Part shown: one piece after another, positions 47,156 to 56,147 of the stretch
How the letters are laid out: each line of letters starts with the position of its first letter
Numbering within the stretch: the first letter of the stretch is position 1
Assembly (NCBI GenBank): GCA_024276465.1
Contig: JAJRXD010000034.1
Span: 45,836 to 109,835 of the forward strand
Origin: Deltaproteobacteria bacterium
GTDB taxonomy: Bacteria; Desulfobacterota; WTBG01; CAIYCZ01; CAIRTM01
DNA: 64,000 nucleotides
Direction: 5' to 3'
Program-made: the position numbers and the translations under genes
Notes under the pieces: generated by a model
The model's database searches: none
The model's input: the letters and a program-made list of their open reading frames with translations, nothing else
Told to the model about the DNA's origin: nothing

Positions 47156-48211
47156 TTAGTTATTCTTCTCCAAATTTTCTTTTTTTTTGCCGGGTGCGGA
47201 TAGCTTTCGCCTTTTCTGAAAAGAATATACTGCTTTGTTATGTTCTTTAAATGTTCTGGAAAATTTGTGTGTGCCGTCATTTTTTGAAACAAAATACAGG
47301 TAGTCTGTCTTTGCAGGGTTAAGTACAGCTTTTATTGATTCGAGGCCCGGGTTGCATATTGGGCCGGGTGGGAGCCCGTAAATACGGTAGGTATTGTAAG
47401 GGGTCTTTTTTTTCAAGTGTTTTTTTCTCAGTCTCTTGTTAAATCCCGGATTTTCACACTTGAGACCATATATAACAGTTGGATCACATTCAAGGCGCAT
47501 TCTTTTTTTCAGGCGGTTTAAAAAAACAGCAGCTACAACAGGTTTTTCAGATTTGCGTGCGGTTTCTTTTTCAATTAGAGATGCAAGAATTATAATATCT
47601 TTTTCAGACAATACTGTTTTTGTTTGCTTGCCTTTAAGCTCCGGTACAAATACCTCTTTAAACCTGGCAGTCATTGTTTTCAGAATTTCGTCGGGTTTTG
47701 TCCCCTTAGTGAAACTGTAAGTGTCAGGAAACAGATACCCTTCAAGGCTCTTACCATCAATGCCAAGAGATTTGACAAAAGAAACATCAGTTGCCATCTT
47801 TAAAACAGATTCCGCAGTTCCCAGCCCCGCGTTTTCCATTTCTCTGGCTATATCAAAAATCGTGCTGCCTTCAGGAATTGTTATTGAATAAGTTTTCACC
47901 TCACCGCGAATTAATTTATCCAGTATTTCAAGAGGAGATGCGGGGTGTGAGAAACTGTATTCCCCGGATTTTATTTTATGCTCAGCATTTTTAAGTTTTG
48001 CAAGAAGCTTAAATTTAAATCTTTCCTCAATCAGGCCTTTTTTTTCAAGAAGAAGAGAAATTTTATTTAAGCTGCTTCCTCTGGGCACATGCAGGCTGAC
48101 TTTTAAATCCCTGTTTTTGTATGGGGTTACACAGTACCGATAGAAACTGAAAAAAATCTGACAGAGGGCTATAAAAGAGATGACAAGAAAAAGACAAAGA
48201 AATTTTTTCAT
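47156..48211 (-). CDS. mltG: endolytic murein transglycosylase MltG
   Basis: 351 residues. Cleaves nascent peptidoglycan strands and limits their length. N-terminal membrane anchor (about 4-24), LysM-like domain, then the YceG catalytic domain with LASLIEKETA (catalytic Glu), VFLNRLKKRMRLECDPTVIYGL and GLPPGPICNPGLESIKAVLNP. The C-terminal ~30 residues are very basic. Next to ruvX with six bases between them, a common pairing. Confidence 0.95.
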   Translation of the reverse strand: MKKFLCLFLVISFIALCQIFFSFYRYCVTPYKNRDLKVSLHVPRGSSLNKISLLLEKKGLIEERFKFKLLAKLKNAEHKIKSGEYSFSHPASPLEILDKLIRGEVKTYSITIPEGSTIFDIAREMENAGLGTAESVLKMATDVSFVKSLGIDGKSLEGYLFPDTYSFTKGTKPDEILKTMTARFKEVFVPELKGKQTKTVLSEKDIIILASLIEKETARKSEKPVVAAVFLNRLKKRMRLECDPTVIYGLKCENPGFNKRLRKKHLKKKTPYNTYRIYGLPPGPICNPGLESIKAVLNPAKTDYLYFVSKNDGTHKFSRTFKEHNKAVYSFQKRRKLSAPGKKKENLEKNN

Positions 48212-48217
48212 AAATTG

Positions 48218-48640
48218 TCAGGAAGGATTATTGTTAATATAGTCCAGATATCCCTGGAGGATTATTGAAGCGGCAACTTTGTCAATTACCTTTTTTCTTT
48301 TCCGCCGGCTCATGTCTGCTGAAATAAGAACACGCTCAGCTTCAACCGTACTCAGCCGCTCATCCCATGTGTCGATCGGTATGTTGAATTTGCCTTTGAG
48401 GCTTTCCACAAATTTTGAAACCTGATCTGCTGATTCCCCCAGACTTCCGTCCATATTTTTGGGAAGTCCGACAACTATTTTTTCAACTTTATATTCCTGT
48501 ATCTTTTTATTCAACTCCTGCAGGACATGCCGGAGGTTTTTGTGGTCAATTTTTCCAATACCATGTCCTATCAAACCAGTCTCATCACTTACAGCAATTC
48601 CGATTGTTTTTGTCCCGTAATCAATGCCCAGGATTCTCAT
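48218..48640 (-). CDS. ruvX: YqgF/RuvX-family nuclease
   Basis: 140 residues with the RNase H-like fold: GIDYGTKTIGIAVSD (first Asp), VVGLPKNMDGS, TWDERLST (Glu/Asp) and DKVAASIILQGYLD (last Asp). Proposed Holliday-junction resolvase or 16S rRNA 5'-end processing nuclease in bacteria. Confidence 0.94.
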   Translation of the reverse strand: MRILGIDYGTKTIGIAVSDETGLIGHGIGKIDHKNLRHVLQELNKKIQEYKVEKIVVGLPKNMDGSLGESADQVSKFVESLKGKFNIPIDTWDERLSTVEAERVLISADMSRRKRKKVIDKVAASIILQGYLDYINNNPS

Positions 48641-48663
48641 AATGTGTTTGATTTATGTAAAAC

Positions 48664-48702
48664 CCGGAAAAGCTCCGCAAAAATATGCAGAGCTTTTCCA
48701 GG
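48664..48702. terminator. bidirectional hairpin between the nitrilase gene and ruvX
   Basis: CCGGAAAAGCTCCGC pairs with GCAGAGCTTTTCCAGG around AAAAATAT. Both sides end in short T-runs (GTTTT) in their own direction. It is downstream of the nitrilase-like gene (minus strand) and would separate it from ruvX/mltG. Confidence 0.6.
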
Positions 48703-48728
48703 TTTTGTCAAAGCAGTTAATGCTTGTG

Positions 48729-49649
48729 CTATTCCCATGCTTCATCAGGCAAATAGCCGAGATATTCATCATAGAGATCTGTTCGCCTGTCTGTAAGGGG
48801 GTTGTTAAAATCTGACCAGTGGCGATAACGGGCAAGCATCAGATTGACTTCAGCCATTACTACTTCAGGTTTGTCAGGGTCGCCGGGTCCTGCCACAAAA
48901 CCACCGCCCGGGTCAGTAATACAGCTGCTTCCTATGAATGTGCAACCTCGTTCCTCTCCAACGCGGTCTGCGCATACGCTGTACACAGAATTCATCAATG
49001 ACATCTGCTGTGCAGAATATGCTGCAGTGGGTTTTTCCTTGGTCTGCAGGGGATCAACCACGACCCAGTTTGTGGAATCACATATTATATCAGCTCCCTG
49101 GGCAACAAGAATTCTGCTGACTTCAGGAAACCATATATCGTAACAGATACGGCAGCCTATCTTTCCAAAAGGAAGACTGAAAACAGGAAAACCCAGGTCT
49201 CCCGGTTCAAACCAGAGCTTCTCCTCGCTCCACAAATGTGTTTTTCTGTAGGTTCCCACATATCCGTCAGGCCCCACAACAACAACACTGTTGTAAAGAT
49301 GATTCATCTCTCTTTCAGTGATTCCTGCGCAGATATAAGCATTATGTTTTTTGGCAGCCTTGATCCATTCCTGTGTGGTTGGTCCTTCAGGAACCTCTTC
49401 TGAAAGGTCAAAGGCCTCTTTTCTTGAGTTAAAAATATAGCCGGTACTGCACAGCTCAGGAAGCACCATAAGCTCTGCGCCGTTTTTTCCTGCTTCATCA
49501 ATAATTTTAAGGGTTTCCTCGATATTCCGGTCTTTATTGCCGATGTGTGGCTCCATCTGCAGAGCAGCCACCTTTACAAGGCTTTCCTTACCGGGAGTCC
49601 TTTCCCCGGGATAAGGTGGAACAGGAAATTTTTGATATTTACTTGTCAT
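48729..49649 (-). CDS. nitrilase-superfamily carbon-nitrogen hydrolase
   Basis: 306 residues from ATG 49649 (AGGAG seven bases upstream). The Glu-Lys-Cys triad is complete: LPELCSTGY, YRKTHLWSEE and CRICYDIWFPE. Cytosolic amidase or carbamoylase class enzymes cleave C-N bonds; substrate cannot be told from sequence. It follows the 2-oxoacid oxidoreductase operon with a 47-base gap. Confidence 0.88.
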   Translation of the reverse strand: MTSKYQKFPVPPYPGERTPGKESLVKVAALQMEPHIGNKDRNIEETLKIIDEAGKNGAELMVLPELCSTGYIFNSRKEAFDLSEEVPEGPTTQEWIKAAKKHNAYICAGITEREMNHLYNSVVVVGPDGYVGTYRKTHLWSEEKLWFEPGDLGFPVFSLPFGKIGCRICYDIWFPEVSRILVAQGADIICDSTNWVVVDPLQTKEKPTAAYSAQQMSLMNSVYSVCADRVGEERGCTFIGSSCITDPGGGFVAGPGDPDKPEVVMAEVNLMLARYRHWSDFNNPLTDRRTDLYDEYLGYLPDEAWE

Positions 49650-49696
49650 GGTGTTCTCCTTTTCAGTTTGCAAGTTAATTGTTTTTAAAAGTACAG

Positions 49697-50008
49697 TTAA
49701 TGAAATAATCTCTCAATACTTTTCCCTGTTTTTAAAAACCCGGTGCCCCTGTCAAAAGGGTCTCTGGCAAATTTTGTTTTGCAGTTTTCGCACAGAGTAA
49801 ATGTAAGCTCCTGAAAAAGCTCTTCCTCCAGCTCATTTTCGTCCATGGATTCGGCTTCGCTGAAAATTTTTTGTGTATCTTCTCTACTGTTTTCTCCTTC
49901 ATACAGGATAATCCCATCAAAGTCTGAAAGGATTTGAATATGAACAGAATATTTAATGCTTCCCTCAGGAAGATACTTGCCGCATCGATCACAATATTGA
50001 TCAGCCAT
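49697..50008 (-). CDS. small zinc-binding protein
   Basis: 103 residues with CDRCGKYL near the N terminus and CENCKTKF near the C terminus, so a likely two-knuckle zinc site, separated by an acidic helical stretch. Function unknown; last gene in the operon of 2-oxoacid oxidoreductase with a 14-base gap to the ACT gene. Confidence 0.65.
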   Translation of the reverse strand: MADQYCDRCGKYLPEGSIKYSVHIQILSDFDGIILYEGENSREDTQKIFSEAESMDENELEEELFQELTFTLCENCKTKFARDPFDRGTGFLKTGKSIERLFH

Positions 50009-50022
50009 TCTTTATTTCCTCG

Positions 50023-50451
50023 CTACAGATTGTATAGTTCTTTTCCAATAATATGGACCCAGTTTCGTTTCAGCACGTTTTCCGCTTCTTCAATTTTATC
50101 AACACCAAGTATTACAATGGCCTGGTTGCTTGTCCTGCCCAGGAACGGGTACAGAAAGTGAATGTTGATCTCAGCATCTTTTAACGGTTTGACAACAGCA
50201 TTCAGACCGCCCGGATGATCAGGCGTTTCAACAGCAAGGACTTCTGTTTGATAGACTGAAAAGTCATGCCCCTTTAAAATATTCAGTGCTTTTTCCGGAT
50301 CATCAACTACAAACCGGACTGTACTGACATCAGAGGTGTCAGCCACAGAGATAGCACGTATGTTTACCCCTTCCCTGCCAAGTATTTCGCTCAAATCAGT
50401 AAGTATTCCCGGCAGGTTTTTTAAAACAACAGAAAGCTGTTTTATAACCAT
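50023..50451 (-). CDS. tandem ACT-domain regulatory protein
   Basis: 142 residues comprising two ACT folds (about 1-68, 70-140): QLSVVLKNLPGILTDLSEIL… and VETPDHPGGLNAVVKPLKDAEINI. ACT pairs bind amino acids; encoded four bases after the gamma subunit, it may tell the oxidoreductase operon about branched-chain or aromatic amino acid levels (inference). Confidence 0.8.
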   Translation of the reverse strand: MVIKQLSVVLKNLPGILTDLSEILGREGVNIRAISVADTSDVSTVRFVVDDPEKALNILKGHDFSVYQTEVLAVETPDHPGGLNAVVKPLKDAEINIHFLYPFLGRTSNQAIVILGVDKIEEAENVLKRNWVHIIGKELYNL

Positions 50452-50455
50452 TTTC

Positions 50456-50995
50456 CTATTCCTTTATATAATTATAACCAGCCTGAAATGCCTTTTTGTT
50501 TATCTCCAGCAACCTGAGTTTGCCGGGGCCTAAAATGTCAGGAAGGTTTTTTAGTAAAAGTTTTAGCGATATAAGATTGCTTATGCGGATAAAAGCCCCA
50601 AGTATAACCATGTTCGACACCCTGACATTGCCCAGGTCTGCAGCAAGTCCTGTTGAAGGTATTCCCAGGGTTTCAATGTCCCCTCTTACAGAAGCAGGCT
50701 TAACTAATGAAGAATTATAAAGCAAAAAGCCTCCTGCCCGGAGAAGATTTTGAAACCTGAAAAAAGAGGGCTGATTCAGGGCTACAACAAACTCCGGCTC
50801 AGAGGCAATGGGTGATGCAATATCTTTATCCGAGATAGTAACCGTACAGTTTGCAGTGCCCCCCCTGACTTCCGCTCCGTATGATGGCAGATAGGTTACA
50901 TGCTTGTTTTCCAGCATTGCAGCTTTTGCCAGTGTTTGTCCTGTTGAAAGAACTCCCTGTCCGCCAAATCCGGAAAACATGGTCTTGATTAACAT
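50456..50995 (-). CDS. 2-oxoacid:ferredoxin oxidoreductase gamma subunit
   Basis: 179 residues of the POR/KOR gamma family: FSGFGGQGVLSTGQTLAKAAM, then SYGAEVRGGTANCTVTISD. Overlaps the beta subunit by seven bases. Together with the next three genes forms a four-subunit enzyme that converts 2-oxoacids to acyl-CoA and reduces ferredoxin. Confidence 0.93.
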   Translation of the reverse strand: MLIKTMFSGFGGQGVLSTGQTLAKAAMLENKHVTYLPSYGAEVRGGTANCTVTISDKDIASPIASEPEFVVALNQPSFFRFQNLLRAGGFLLYNSSLVKPASVRGDIETLGIPSTGLAADLGNVRVSNMVILGAFIRISNLISLKLLLKNLPDILGPGKLRLLEINKKAFQAGYNYIKE

Positions 50996-51729
50996 TTTAC
51001 CTCTTTTATGACTCCCAAGGGAAATTCCTTTACCATTATCTCATCTATCCATCTGCAGGACTTTAAGGGGTCCATCTTCCAGTTAGTAGGACATGATGAT
51101 AAAATTTCAACAAGAGAAAAGCCTGTTTTTTTCTGCTGATGCTGAAAAGCTTTTTTAATGGCTTTTTTTGTTTTTTTAATGTTGGCAGGACTGTTCACCG
51201 CAACCCGTTCAAGGTATGTGGTGTTCTCAAGAGTGGACAGCAGTTCGCACACCCTGATTGGCGGTCCTTCTGTTTTTGTGTTTCTTCCTGAGGGGCTGGT
51301 TGTGGTTATCTGTCCCGCAAGTGTTGTTGGAGCCATTTGACCTCCGGTCATCCCATATATGGCATTATTAACAAAAATGACAGAGATCAACTCACCCCTG
51401 TTTGCGGTATGAAGAGTCTCAGCAGTTCCAATGGCGGCAAGGTCTCCATCTCCCTGATAGGAAAAAACCATATTGTCAGGGCGCACACGCTTAATACCTG
51501 TTGCTACAGCTGTTGCACGACCATGGGGTGCTTCAACCATATCAATATCTAAATAATTGTAAGCCAGTACCGCACATCCTGCCGGAGGTACACATATTGC
51601 TGTTTCACGAAGACTCATCTCGTCAAGCAACTCTGCTATGAGGCGGTGAATTATACTGTGTCCACAGCCCGGGCAGTAATGCATGGGAACTTTTTTCAGC
51701 GATTTAGGCCTTGAATAAACCTTTTTCAT
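50989..51729 (-). CDS. 2-oxoacid:ferredoxin oxidoreductase beta subunit (TPP)
   Basis: 246 residues; thiamine-diphosphate site recognisable as GDGDLAAIG plus NNAIYGMTGGQMAPTT, with CPGCGHSIIHRLI at the N terminus. The beta subunit lacks Fe-S motifs, as in KOR/VOR. Overlaps alpha by four bases (ATGA). Confidence 0.93.
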   Translation of the reverse strand: MKKVYSRPKSLKKVPMHYCPGCGHSIIHRLIAELLDEMSLRETAICVPPAGCAVLAYNYLDIDMVEAPHGRATAVATGIKRVRPDNMVFSYQGDGDLAAIGTAETLHTANRGELISVIFVNNAIYGMTGGQMAPTTLAGQITTTSPSGRNTKTEGPPIRVCELLSTLENTTYLERVAVNSPANIKKTKKAIKKAFQHQQKKTGFSLVEILSSCPTNWKMDPLKSCRWIDEIMVKEFPLGVIKEVKC

Positions 51730-52808
51730 TTTTTTCCTGTACTTTTGGATTGAGGGTAGTGACGTGCCATTATTCGTGCAACTTCGGCAGGTGTGGGGGA
51801 AACACCCCCTGGTCTGCCATAAAAATGAACGGTTCCCCTGCCTTCAAGTGAGAGTTTTACGTCTTCAACCATTTGTCCTGTACTCATTTCAAAGACAAAA
51901 AAATCACTGACTTTTCCGGCTGTTTCCCTTATTATTTTTTCCGGAAAGGGGCTGAGTGTAATAGGGCGAATCATCCCTATCTTGATATCCGGGTCCTCTT
52001 TTTTGAGTCTGTTAATTGAGCCTTTGGCTATTCGTGCGGCAGTACCATACGCTATGACTACCATTTCAGCATCCTCAAGGAGGAAACTCTCCCAGCGTGT
52101 TTCGTTTTGTTTTACTCTCTGGAATTTCCTGACAAGCTTCCAGTTGTGGTCCTCCATCTGTCTGGTATCTAAAATAAGAGACTTTACAAGCCTGGCAGGG
52201 CGGCCCCTGGCACCCGTCAGGATATAATCTTTTTCCGGGAGTTTCTTTTTTTTTCTGGCAGGAATAACAACGGGCTCCATTATTTGGCCCAACATCCCAT
52301 CCCCCAGAATCAATGCAGGCATTCGATATTGATCTGAAAGATCAAAAGCAAGAAAAGTCAGGTCAGCCATTTCCTGGACAGATGCCGGAGCCAGGACTAT
52401 TGTTTTATAATCGCCATGGCCACCACCCCGGGTTGCCTGAAAATAGTCAGACTGCGCCGGAGCAATGTTGCCCAGGCCCGGTCCTCCCCTGACAATATTT
52501 ACAATTACTGCAGGCAGTTCCGAGCCGGCAAGAAAAGATATCCCCTCCTGCTTAAGGCTGATGCCGGGACTGCTGGAAGATGTCATTACCCTTGCACCTG
52601 CCACACTGGCCCCAAGAACCATGTTTATGGCAGCAAGTTCGCTTTCTGCCTGAATAAAAACACCGCCCGGGACTTCCAGAAGCCTGCGGGACATATATTC
52701 AGGGAGTTCGTTTTGTGGTGTGATGGGATAGCCGAAATAACAGGTGCACCCAGCCTGTATTGCTGCTTCACCAATTGCGTATGTCCCGTACATAAGCTGC
52801 TTATTCAC
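51726..52808 (-). CDS. 2-oxoacid:ferredoxin oxidoreductase alpha subunit (VorB/KorA-like)
   Basis: 360 residues with YPITPQNELPEYM, QAESELAAINMVLGASVAGARVMTSSSSPG and the C-terminal GMIRPITLSPFPEKII. The sequence type matches 3-methyl-2-oxobutanoate (branched-chain) oxidoreductase alpha, but 2-oxoglutarate specificity cannot be excluded. Overlaps the ferredoxin subunit by eight bases. Confidence 0.92.
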   Translation of the reverse strand: MNKQLMYGTYAIGEAAIQAGCTCYFGYPITPQNELPEYMSRRLLEVPGGVFIQAESELAAINMVLGASVAGARVMTSSSSPGISLKQEGISFLAGSELPAVIVNIVRGGPGLGNIAPAQSDYFQATRGGGHGDYKTIVLAPASVQEMADLTFLAFDLSDQYRMPALILGDGMLGQIMEPVVIPARKKKKLPEKDYILTGARGRPARLVKSLILDTRQMEDHNWKLVRKFQRVKQNETRWESFLLEDAEMVVIAYGTAARIAKGSINRLKKEDPDIKIGMIRPITLSPFPEKIIRETAGKVSDFFVFEMSTGQMVEDVKLSLEGRGTVHFYGRPGGVSPTPAEVARIMARHYPQSKSTGKK

Positions 52809-53010
52809 GATACACCTCTATTGCAGTCTCAGGACACATAAGGGCACATGTAGCACAACCTGTGCAGCTTTTTTTTTCATCAAATTCCGCAAAAGAATAT
52901 CCCTTGCTGTTAAGTGCTGTTGACAGCCTGATAGCTCCCTTGGGACAAAATTCAACACAATATCTACACCCTTTGCAGAATTGTTTATCTATTAATATCT
53001 TTCCCTTCAT
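52801..53010 (-). CDS. 2-oxoacid:ferredoxin oxidoreductase delta (ferredoxin) subunit
   Basis: 69 residues with two [4Fe-4S] motifs, CKGCRYCVEFCP and CTGCATCALMCP. Provides the electron outlet of the four-subunit enzyme. Overlaps yqeY by four bases. Confidence 0.92.
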   Translation of the reverse strand: MKGKILIDKQFCKGCRYCVEFCPKGAIRLSTALNSKGYSFAEFDEKKSCTGCATCALMCPETAIEVYRE

Positions 53011-53456
53011 GATTCTAATTTTTGGAGTTCTTCCTTTACAATCCTGCTTAATGAACTGCCATCAGCCTGTCCGGAGAGCTTTTTCATAAGAACTCCCATG
53101 ATTCTGCCTATTTCCCCGGGGCCTTTTACTCCAAGCTCAGAAATAGCTGACAATACGTGTTCTTTAATTTTATCATCTGAAAGCTGTTTGGGAAGATATT
53201 CTGCAATTATCTTTATTTCAAGCAGTTCTTTTTCTGCAAGATCATCTCTTCCGCCTTTGCGGAACTGCTCCACAGCTTCTTTTCCCTTCCTTGTCATGCT
53301 TTGAAGGATCTGATTTGCTGTCTGGTTATCAACCAGAGTTCCCTTTTCTTTTTCTTTTCGCTGCAGTTCTGCGAGAATCATTCTCAGGGTTGAAAGCCTG
53401 AACGCATTTTTCTCCTTCATTGCTGTTTTAATGTCACTGCTGATTCTTTCCCTCAC
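53007..53456 (-). CDS. yqeY: GatB/YqeY domain protein
   Basis: 149 residues with the YqeY signature IKTAMKEKNAFRLSTLRMILAELQR, EYLPKQLSDDKIKEHV and GRIMGVLMKKLSGQADG. Related to the tail domain of the GatB amidotransferase subunit that touches tRNA; precise role unknown. Overlaps both neighbours by four bases. Confidence 0.92.
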   Translation of the reverse strand: MRERISSDIKTAMKEKNAFRLSTLRMILAELQRKEKEKGTLVDNQTANQILQSMTRKGKEAVEQFRKGGRDDLAEKELLEIKIIAEYLPKQLSDDKIKEHVLSAISELGVKGPGEIGRIMGVLMKKLSGQADGSSLSRIVKEELQKLES

Positions 53457-53797
53457 GCACTCTGACCTTTCTTCCGAAGCTTCTTTTTATCGTCTGCCAT
53501 TTGTCTCGTCTGTTTTTTAAGCTTTTTCAGCTGTTTTTTAAGTTGAATAACCTTTTTACTTTCTTTTTCAGACAGGGCCTTTTCTTTCTCGAGCTTTAAA
53601 CTCCGGATCTTTTTTTTGATTTCAGCTATGTGTACAGCATCCTTTTTCTCCTTCTTTATGGGCTCACCCCTGGCCTTAAGGATTGCCACAACAAGGTCGG
53701 TTTTTTTCATGCCGGTAGCGCCTGTGATTTCAGGATACTCCATGGCGACCTCTCTTAGCTTTGTCACAGTCAGCTTTTCAAGCTCCTCTCTGCTCAT
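53453..53797 (-). CDS. Rho N-terminal-domain-like basic protein
   Basis: 114 residues. The first ~45 (SREELEKLTVTKLREVAMEYPEITGATGMKKTDLVVAILKA) match the Rho-N/SAP-like helix-extended-loop-helix; the rest is a Lys-rich coiled coil (about 55-110). Likely nucleic-acid binding. First gene of the minus-strand operon that continues to 49697. Confidence 0.75.
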   Translation of the reverse strand: MSREELEKLTVTKLREVAMEYPEITGATGMKKTDLVVAILKARGEPIKKEKKDAVHIAEIKKKIRSLKLEKEKALSEKESKKVIQLKKQLKKLKKQTRQMADDKKKLRKKGQSA

Positions 53798-53886
53798 ATT
53801 GTTTCCTCCACCTCAAATTAAGTTTGATTTTATCTTATTCGGGACAGAATAATCCTTTTTATGATAAAAAGTCAAGAGAAAGCATG

Positions 53887-53916
53887 TTGACATTGCTGAA
53901 AGCAATCAAATATAAT
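53887..53916 (+). promoter_or_regulatory. strong sigma-70-like promoter
   Basis: Perfect TTGACA (53887-53892) and TATAAT (53911-53916), spacer 18. It points to cooC, with a leader of about 275 bases. The stretch 53917-54198 has no clear gene but repeats the motif TTTTGACAA (54114, 54163), and could hold a short RNA. Confidence 0.6.
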
Positions 53917-54198
53917 ACTTGCTTTGCCTGAATCATACTGTTTTTATACAGAATACAAACAGGTTAAGTTTCTGTAACAGGGCAAAACAAGTAGTGTCAA
54001 AATTTTTATGAGTGCACCAAAAAGGAAAACAGGAAACCATGCACAAAGGATAAATGAAAAGAAGGGTAGGAGCGCATTTATGCGCGAAAGGATACGGAGA
54101 AAGGCATTGAAAAGTTTTGACAACAATAAACCGGTTCTCAGAGAAACACTCTGTGGTTGAGTTTTGACAATACGGCAATCGGCTGATAAGGAGATATT

Positions 54199-54975
54199 AT
54201 GGAAAAATCAATTAAACTGGCAGTTACCGGCAAAGGAGGGGCAGGCAAAACCACAGTTGCTTCTCTTTTATGCAAAGCCTTTAGTGATAAGGGCTATAGT
54301 GTGCTTGCGGTTGATGCTGACCCTGATGCCAACCTGGCATCAGCACTTGGCTTTCCGGAGGACATTAAGATTACTCCTCTTGTTGAGATGAAGGAACTGA
54401 TTGAGGAAAGAACAGGTGCAAAACCGGGCAGTATAGGCTCTTTTTTTAAATTGAACCCAAAGGTGGATGACCTTCCGGAAAAGCTCTGGAAAGAAAAAGA
54501 CGGGATTAAGCTGCTGCTGATGGGAACTGTCAAACAGGGAGGTGGGGGGTGTATCTGTCCTGAAAGCACAATGTTAAAGAACATGATACAGAACCTGCTG
54601 CTGTTCAGAAAAGAGGCTGTGATAATGGACATGGAGGCAGGAATTGAACATCTGGGACGTGCTACAGCCCAGGCAGTTGAAAGACTTATTGTGGTGGTTG
54701 AGCCTGGCAAAAGAAGTATTGAAACAGCCCTTAAAATAAAAGAACTTGCAGATGATATAAAGCTTACAAAAATTTCCCTTGTGGCAAACAAGGTCCGGAA
54801 TGAACATGACAGGTGTTTTTTTGAAGATAACACCAGGGGCATGGATGTGATAGGTTATTTGCCGTTTGAGGACAGTATTCGAAAAGCTGACATGGAAAGA
54901 TGTTCACCCTGGACATTCAGCCCCGGATCATTAGAAGCAGTCCGGAAAATGGTGGAAAAACTTATTCAGGACTGA
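54199..54975 (+). CDS. cooC: CooC/AcsF-type nickel-insertion ATPase
   Basis: 258-residue P-loop ATPase of the MinD/CooC class. Deviant Walker A GKGGAGKTT at residues 11-19, DADPDANLASALG (switch), and GGGGCICPES with the CxC metal-binding pair near 117. This family loads nickel into carbon monoxide dehydrogenase/acetyl-CoA synthase. No CODH gene is in the window, so it is an orphan here. GGAG lies 8 bases before the ATG. Confidence 0.9.
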   Translation: MEKSIKLAVTGKGGAGKTTVASLLCKAFSDKGYSVLAVDADPDANLASALGFPEDIKITPLVEMKELIEERTGAKPGSIGSFFKLNPKVDDLPEKLWKEKDGIKLLLMGTVKQGGGGCICPESTMLKNMIQNLLLFRKEAVIMDMEAGIEHLGRATAQAVERLIVVVEPGKRSIETALKIKELADDIKLTKISLVANKVRNEHDRCFFEDNTRGMDVIGYLPFEDSIRKADMERCSPWTFSPGSLEAVRKMVEKLIQD

Positions 54976-55033
54976 AAAAACAGTAAAAAGTCAATAGAGC
55001 CATGTCAAGCCTGTAATGACGCAAGAAATAGAT

Positions 55034-55131
55034 TGTCATTGCGAGGATCCACGATAAATCGGGACAGGCTCTGGCCGTGGCAATCTATTTGACAGATAGC
55101 ACAAGATTGCTTTGCCATGCCCGCAATGACA
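55034..55131. repeat. TGTCATTGCGAGG-family palindrome, copy 3
   Basis: TGTCATTGCGAGG at 55034 and CCGCAATGACA ending 55131; interior TGACAGATAGCACAAGATTGC resembles the copy at 13840. It lies between the ends of convergent cooC and hldD. Confidence 0.7.
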
Positions 55132-55143
55132 GTAAACGTTGTA

Positions 55144-56130
55144 TCAGACAGATCTTTCAGTTAGGTAGAGATTCCCCGGCAGGAGATATTTCTTTACATA
55201 GCAGGCCACATTTTCTTTGAACCTGTCTTCCTTCACGGGATATCCTGCGTTTCTGATGCGGCTCATATCAGCCCTGGTATAGTACTGATATCGCTCGCGC
55301 AACTCCTCTGGCATTGGAAAATATTCTATAACAGGAGACTTTCCTAATCCTTCGAACAGGCCATGTGCAAGTTCTTTAAAACTGTGAGCCATGCCTGTTC
55401 CCGCATTAAATATACCGTTAACTTCAGGGTTGTTGAGTAGAAAAAGGCTGATGTCAACTGCCTCATCAATGTAGACAAAGTCCCGGGCCTGATCCCCGTC
55501 CGGTATGTCGCTGCGATGGGATTTGAACAGACGGACTTTTCCATCCTTTACTGCCTGTGGGAAAATATGAAACAGAACGCTTGCCATTTTTGCCTTGTGG
55601 TATTCATTAGGGCCGAAAACATTAAAAAACCTGAGGCCCGCGACCTTTCCGGCAAGTCCGTTTTCCAGAACCCACATGTCAAACATCCACTTTGAAAAAC
55701 CGTACTTGTTTAAAGGCCTGAGCGTTGGGGTTATATTATCATCATCGGAAAATCCAAGGCTTCCATCACCATAGACTGCAGCCGATGATGCATAGACAAA
55801 ACGCACGCTGTTTTCTATTGACCACTGGCAAAGCCTGATTGAAAAGCTGACATTATTTTCCAGAAGATAGTCCATGTCTGTTTCTGTTGTATCAGAGCAG
55901 GCCCCGAGATGAATAATTGCTTTTATGTCTTTTGCCAGAGGGTTTTCACGGAGAAACGCAAACAGGTCATCACGGTGAATAAAACGTTTGTACCGGGTAC
56001 CGACAATATTTTGCCATTTTTCCCTTTCCCCGAACCTGTCAGACAGGAGTATGTCAGATCTTCCCTGACGGTTTAATGCACATGTTACGGCACTGCCTAT
56101 AAATCCTGCCGAACCTGTAATAAGTATCAT
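55144..56130 (-). CDS. hldD: ADP-L-glycero-D-manno-heptose 6-epimerase
   Basis: Epimerises ADP-heptose for the lipopolysaccharide inner core. 328 residues of the extended short-chain dehydrogenase family: TGSAGFIGSAV (NADP-binding), GACSDTTETD, catalytic Tyr-Lys in NKYGFSKWMFD, and the family-specific C-terminal MPEELRERYQYYTRADM. Start ATG 56130; an upstream TTG at 56136 would add two residues. Confirms a Gram-negative outer membrane. Confidence 0.94.
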   Translation of the reverse strand: MILITGSAGFIGSAVTCALNRQGRSDILLSDRFGEREKWQNIVGTRYKRFIHRDDLFAFLRENPLAKDIKAIIHLGACSDTTETDMDYLLENNVSFSIRLCQWSIENSVRFVYASSAAVYGDGSLGFSDDDNITPTLRPLNKYGFSKWMFDMWVLENGLAGKVAGLRFFNVFGPNEYHKAKMASVLFHIFPQAVKDGKVRLFKSHRSDIPDGDQARDFVYIDEAVDISLFLLNNPEVNGIFNAGTGMAHSFKELAHGLFEGLGKSPVIEYFPMPEELRERYQYYTRADMSRIRNAGYPVKEDRFKENVACYVKKYLLPGNLYLTERSV

Positions 56131-56147
56131 TGTCAAGTTATGTCCTG

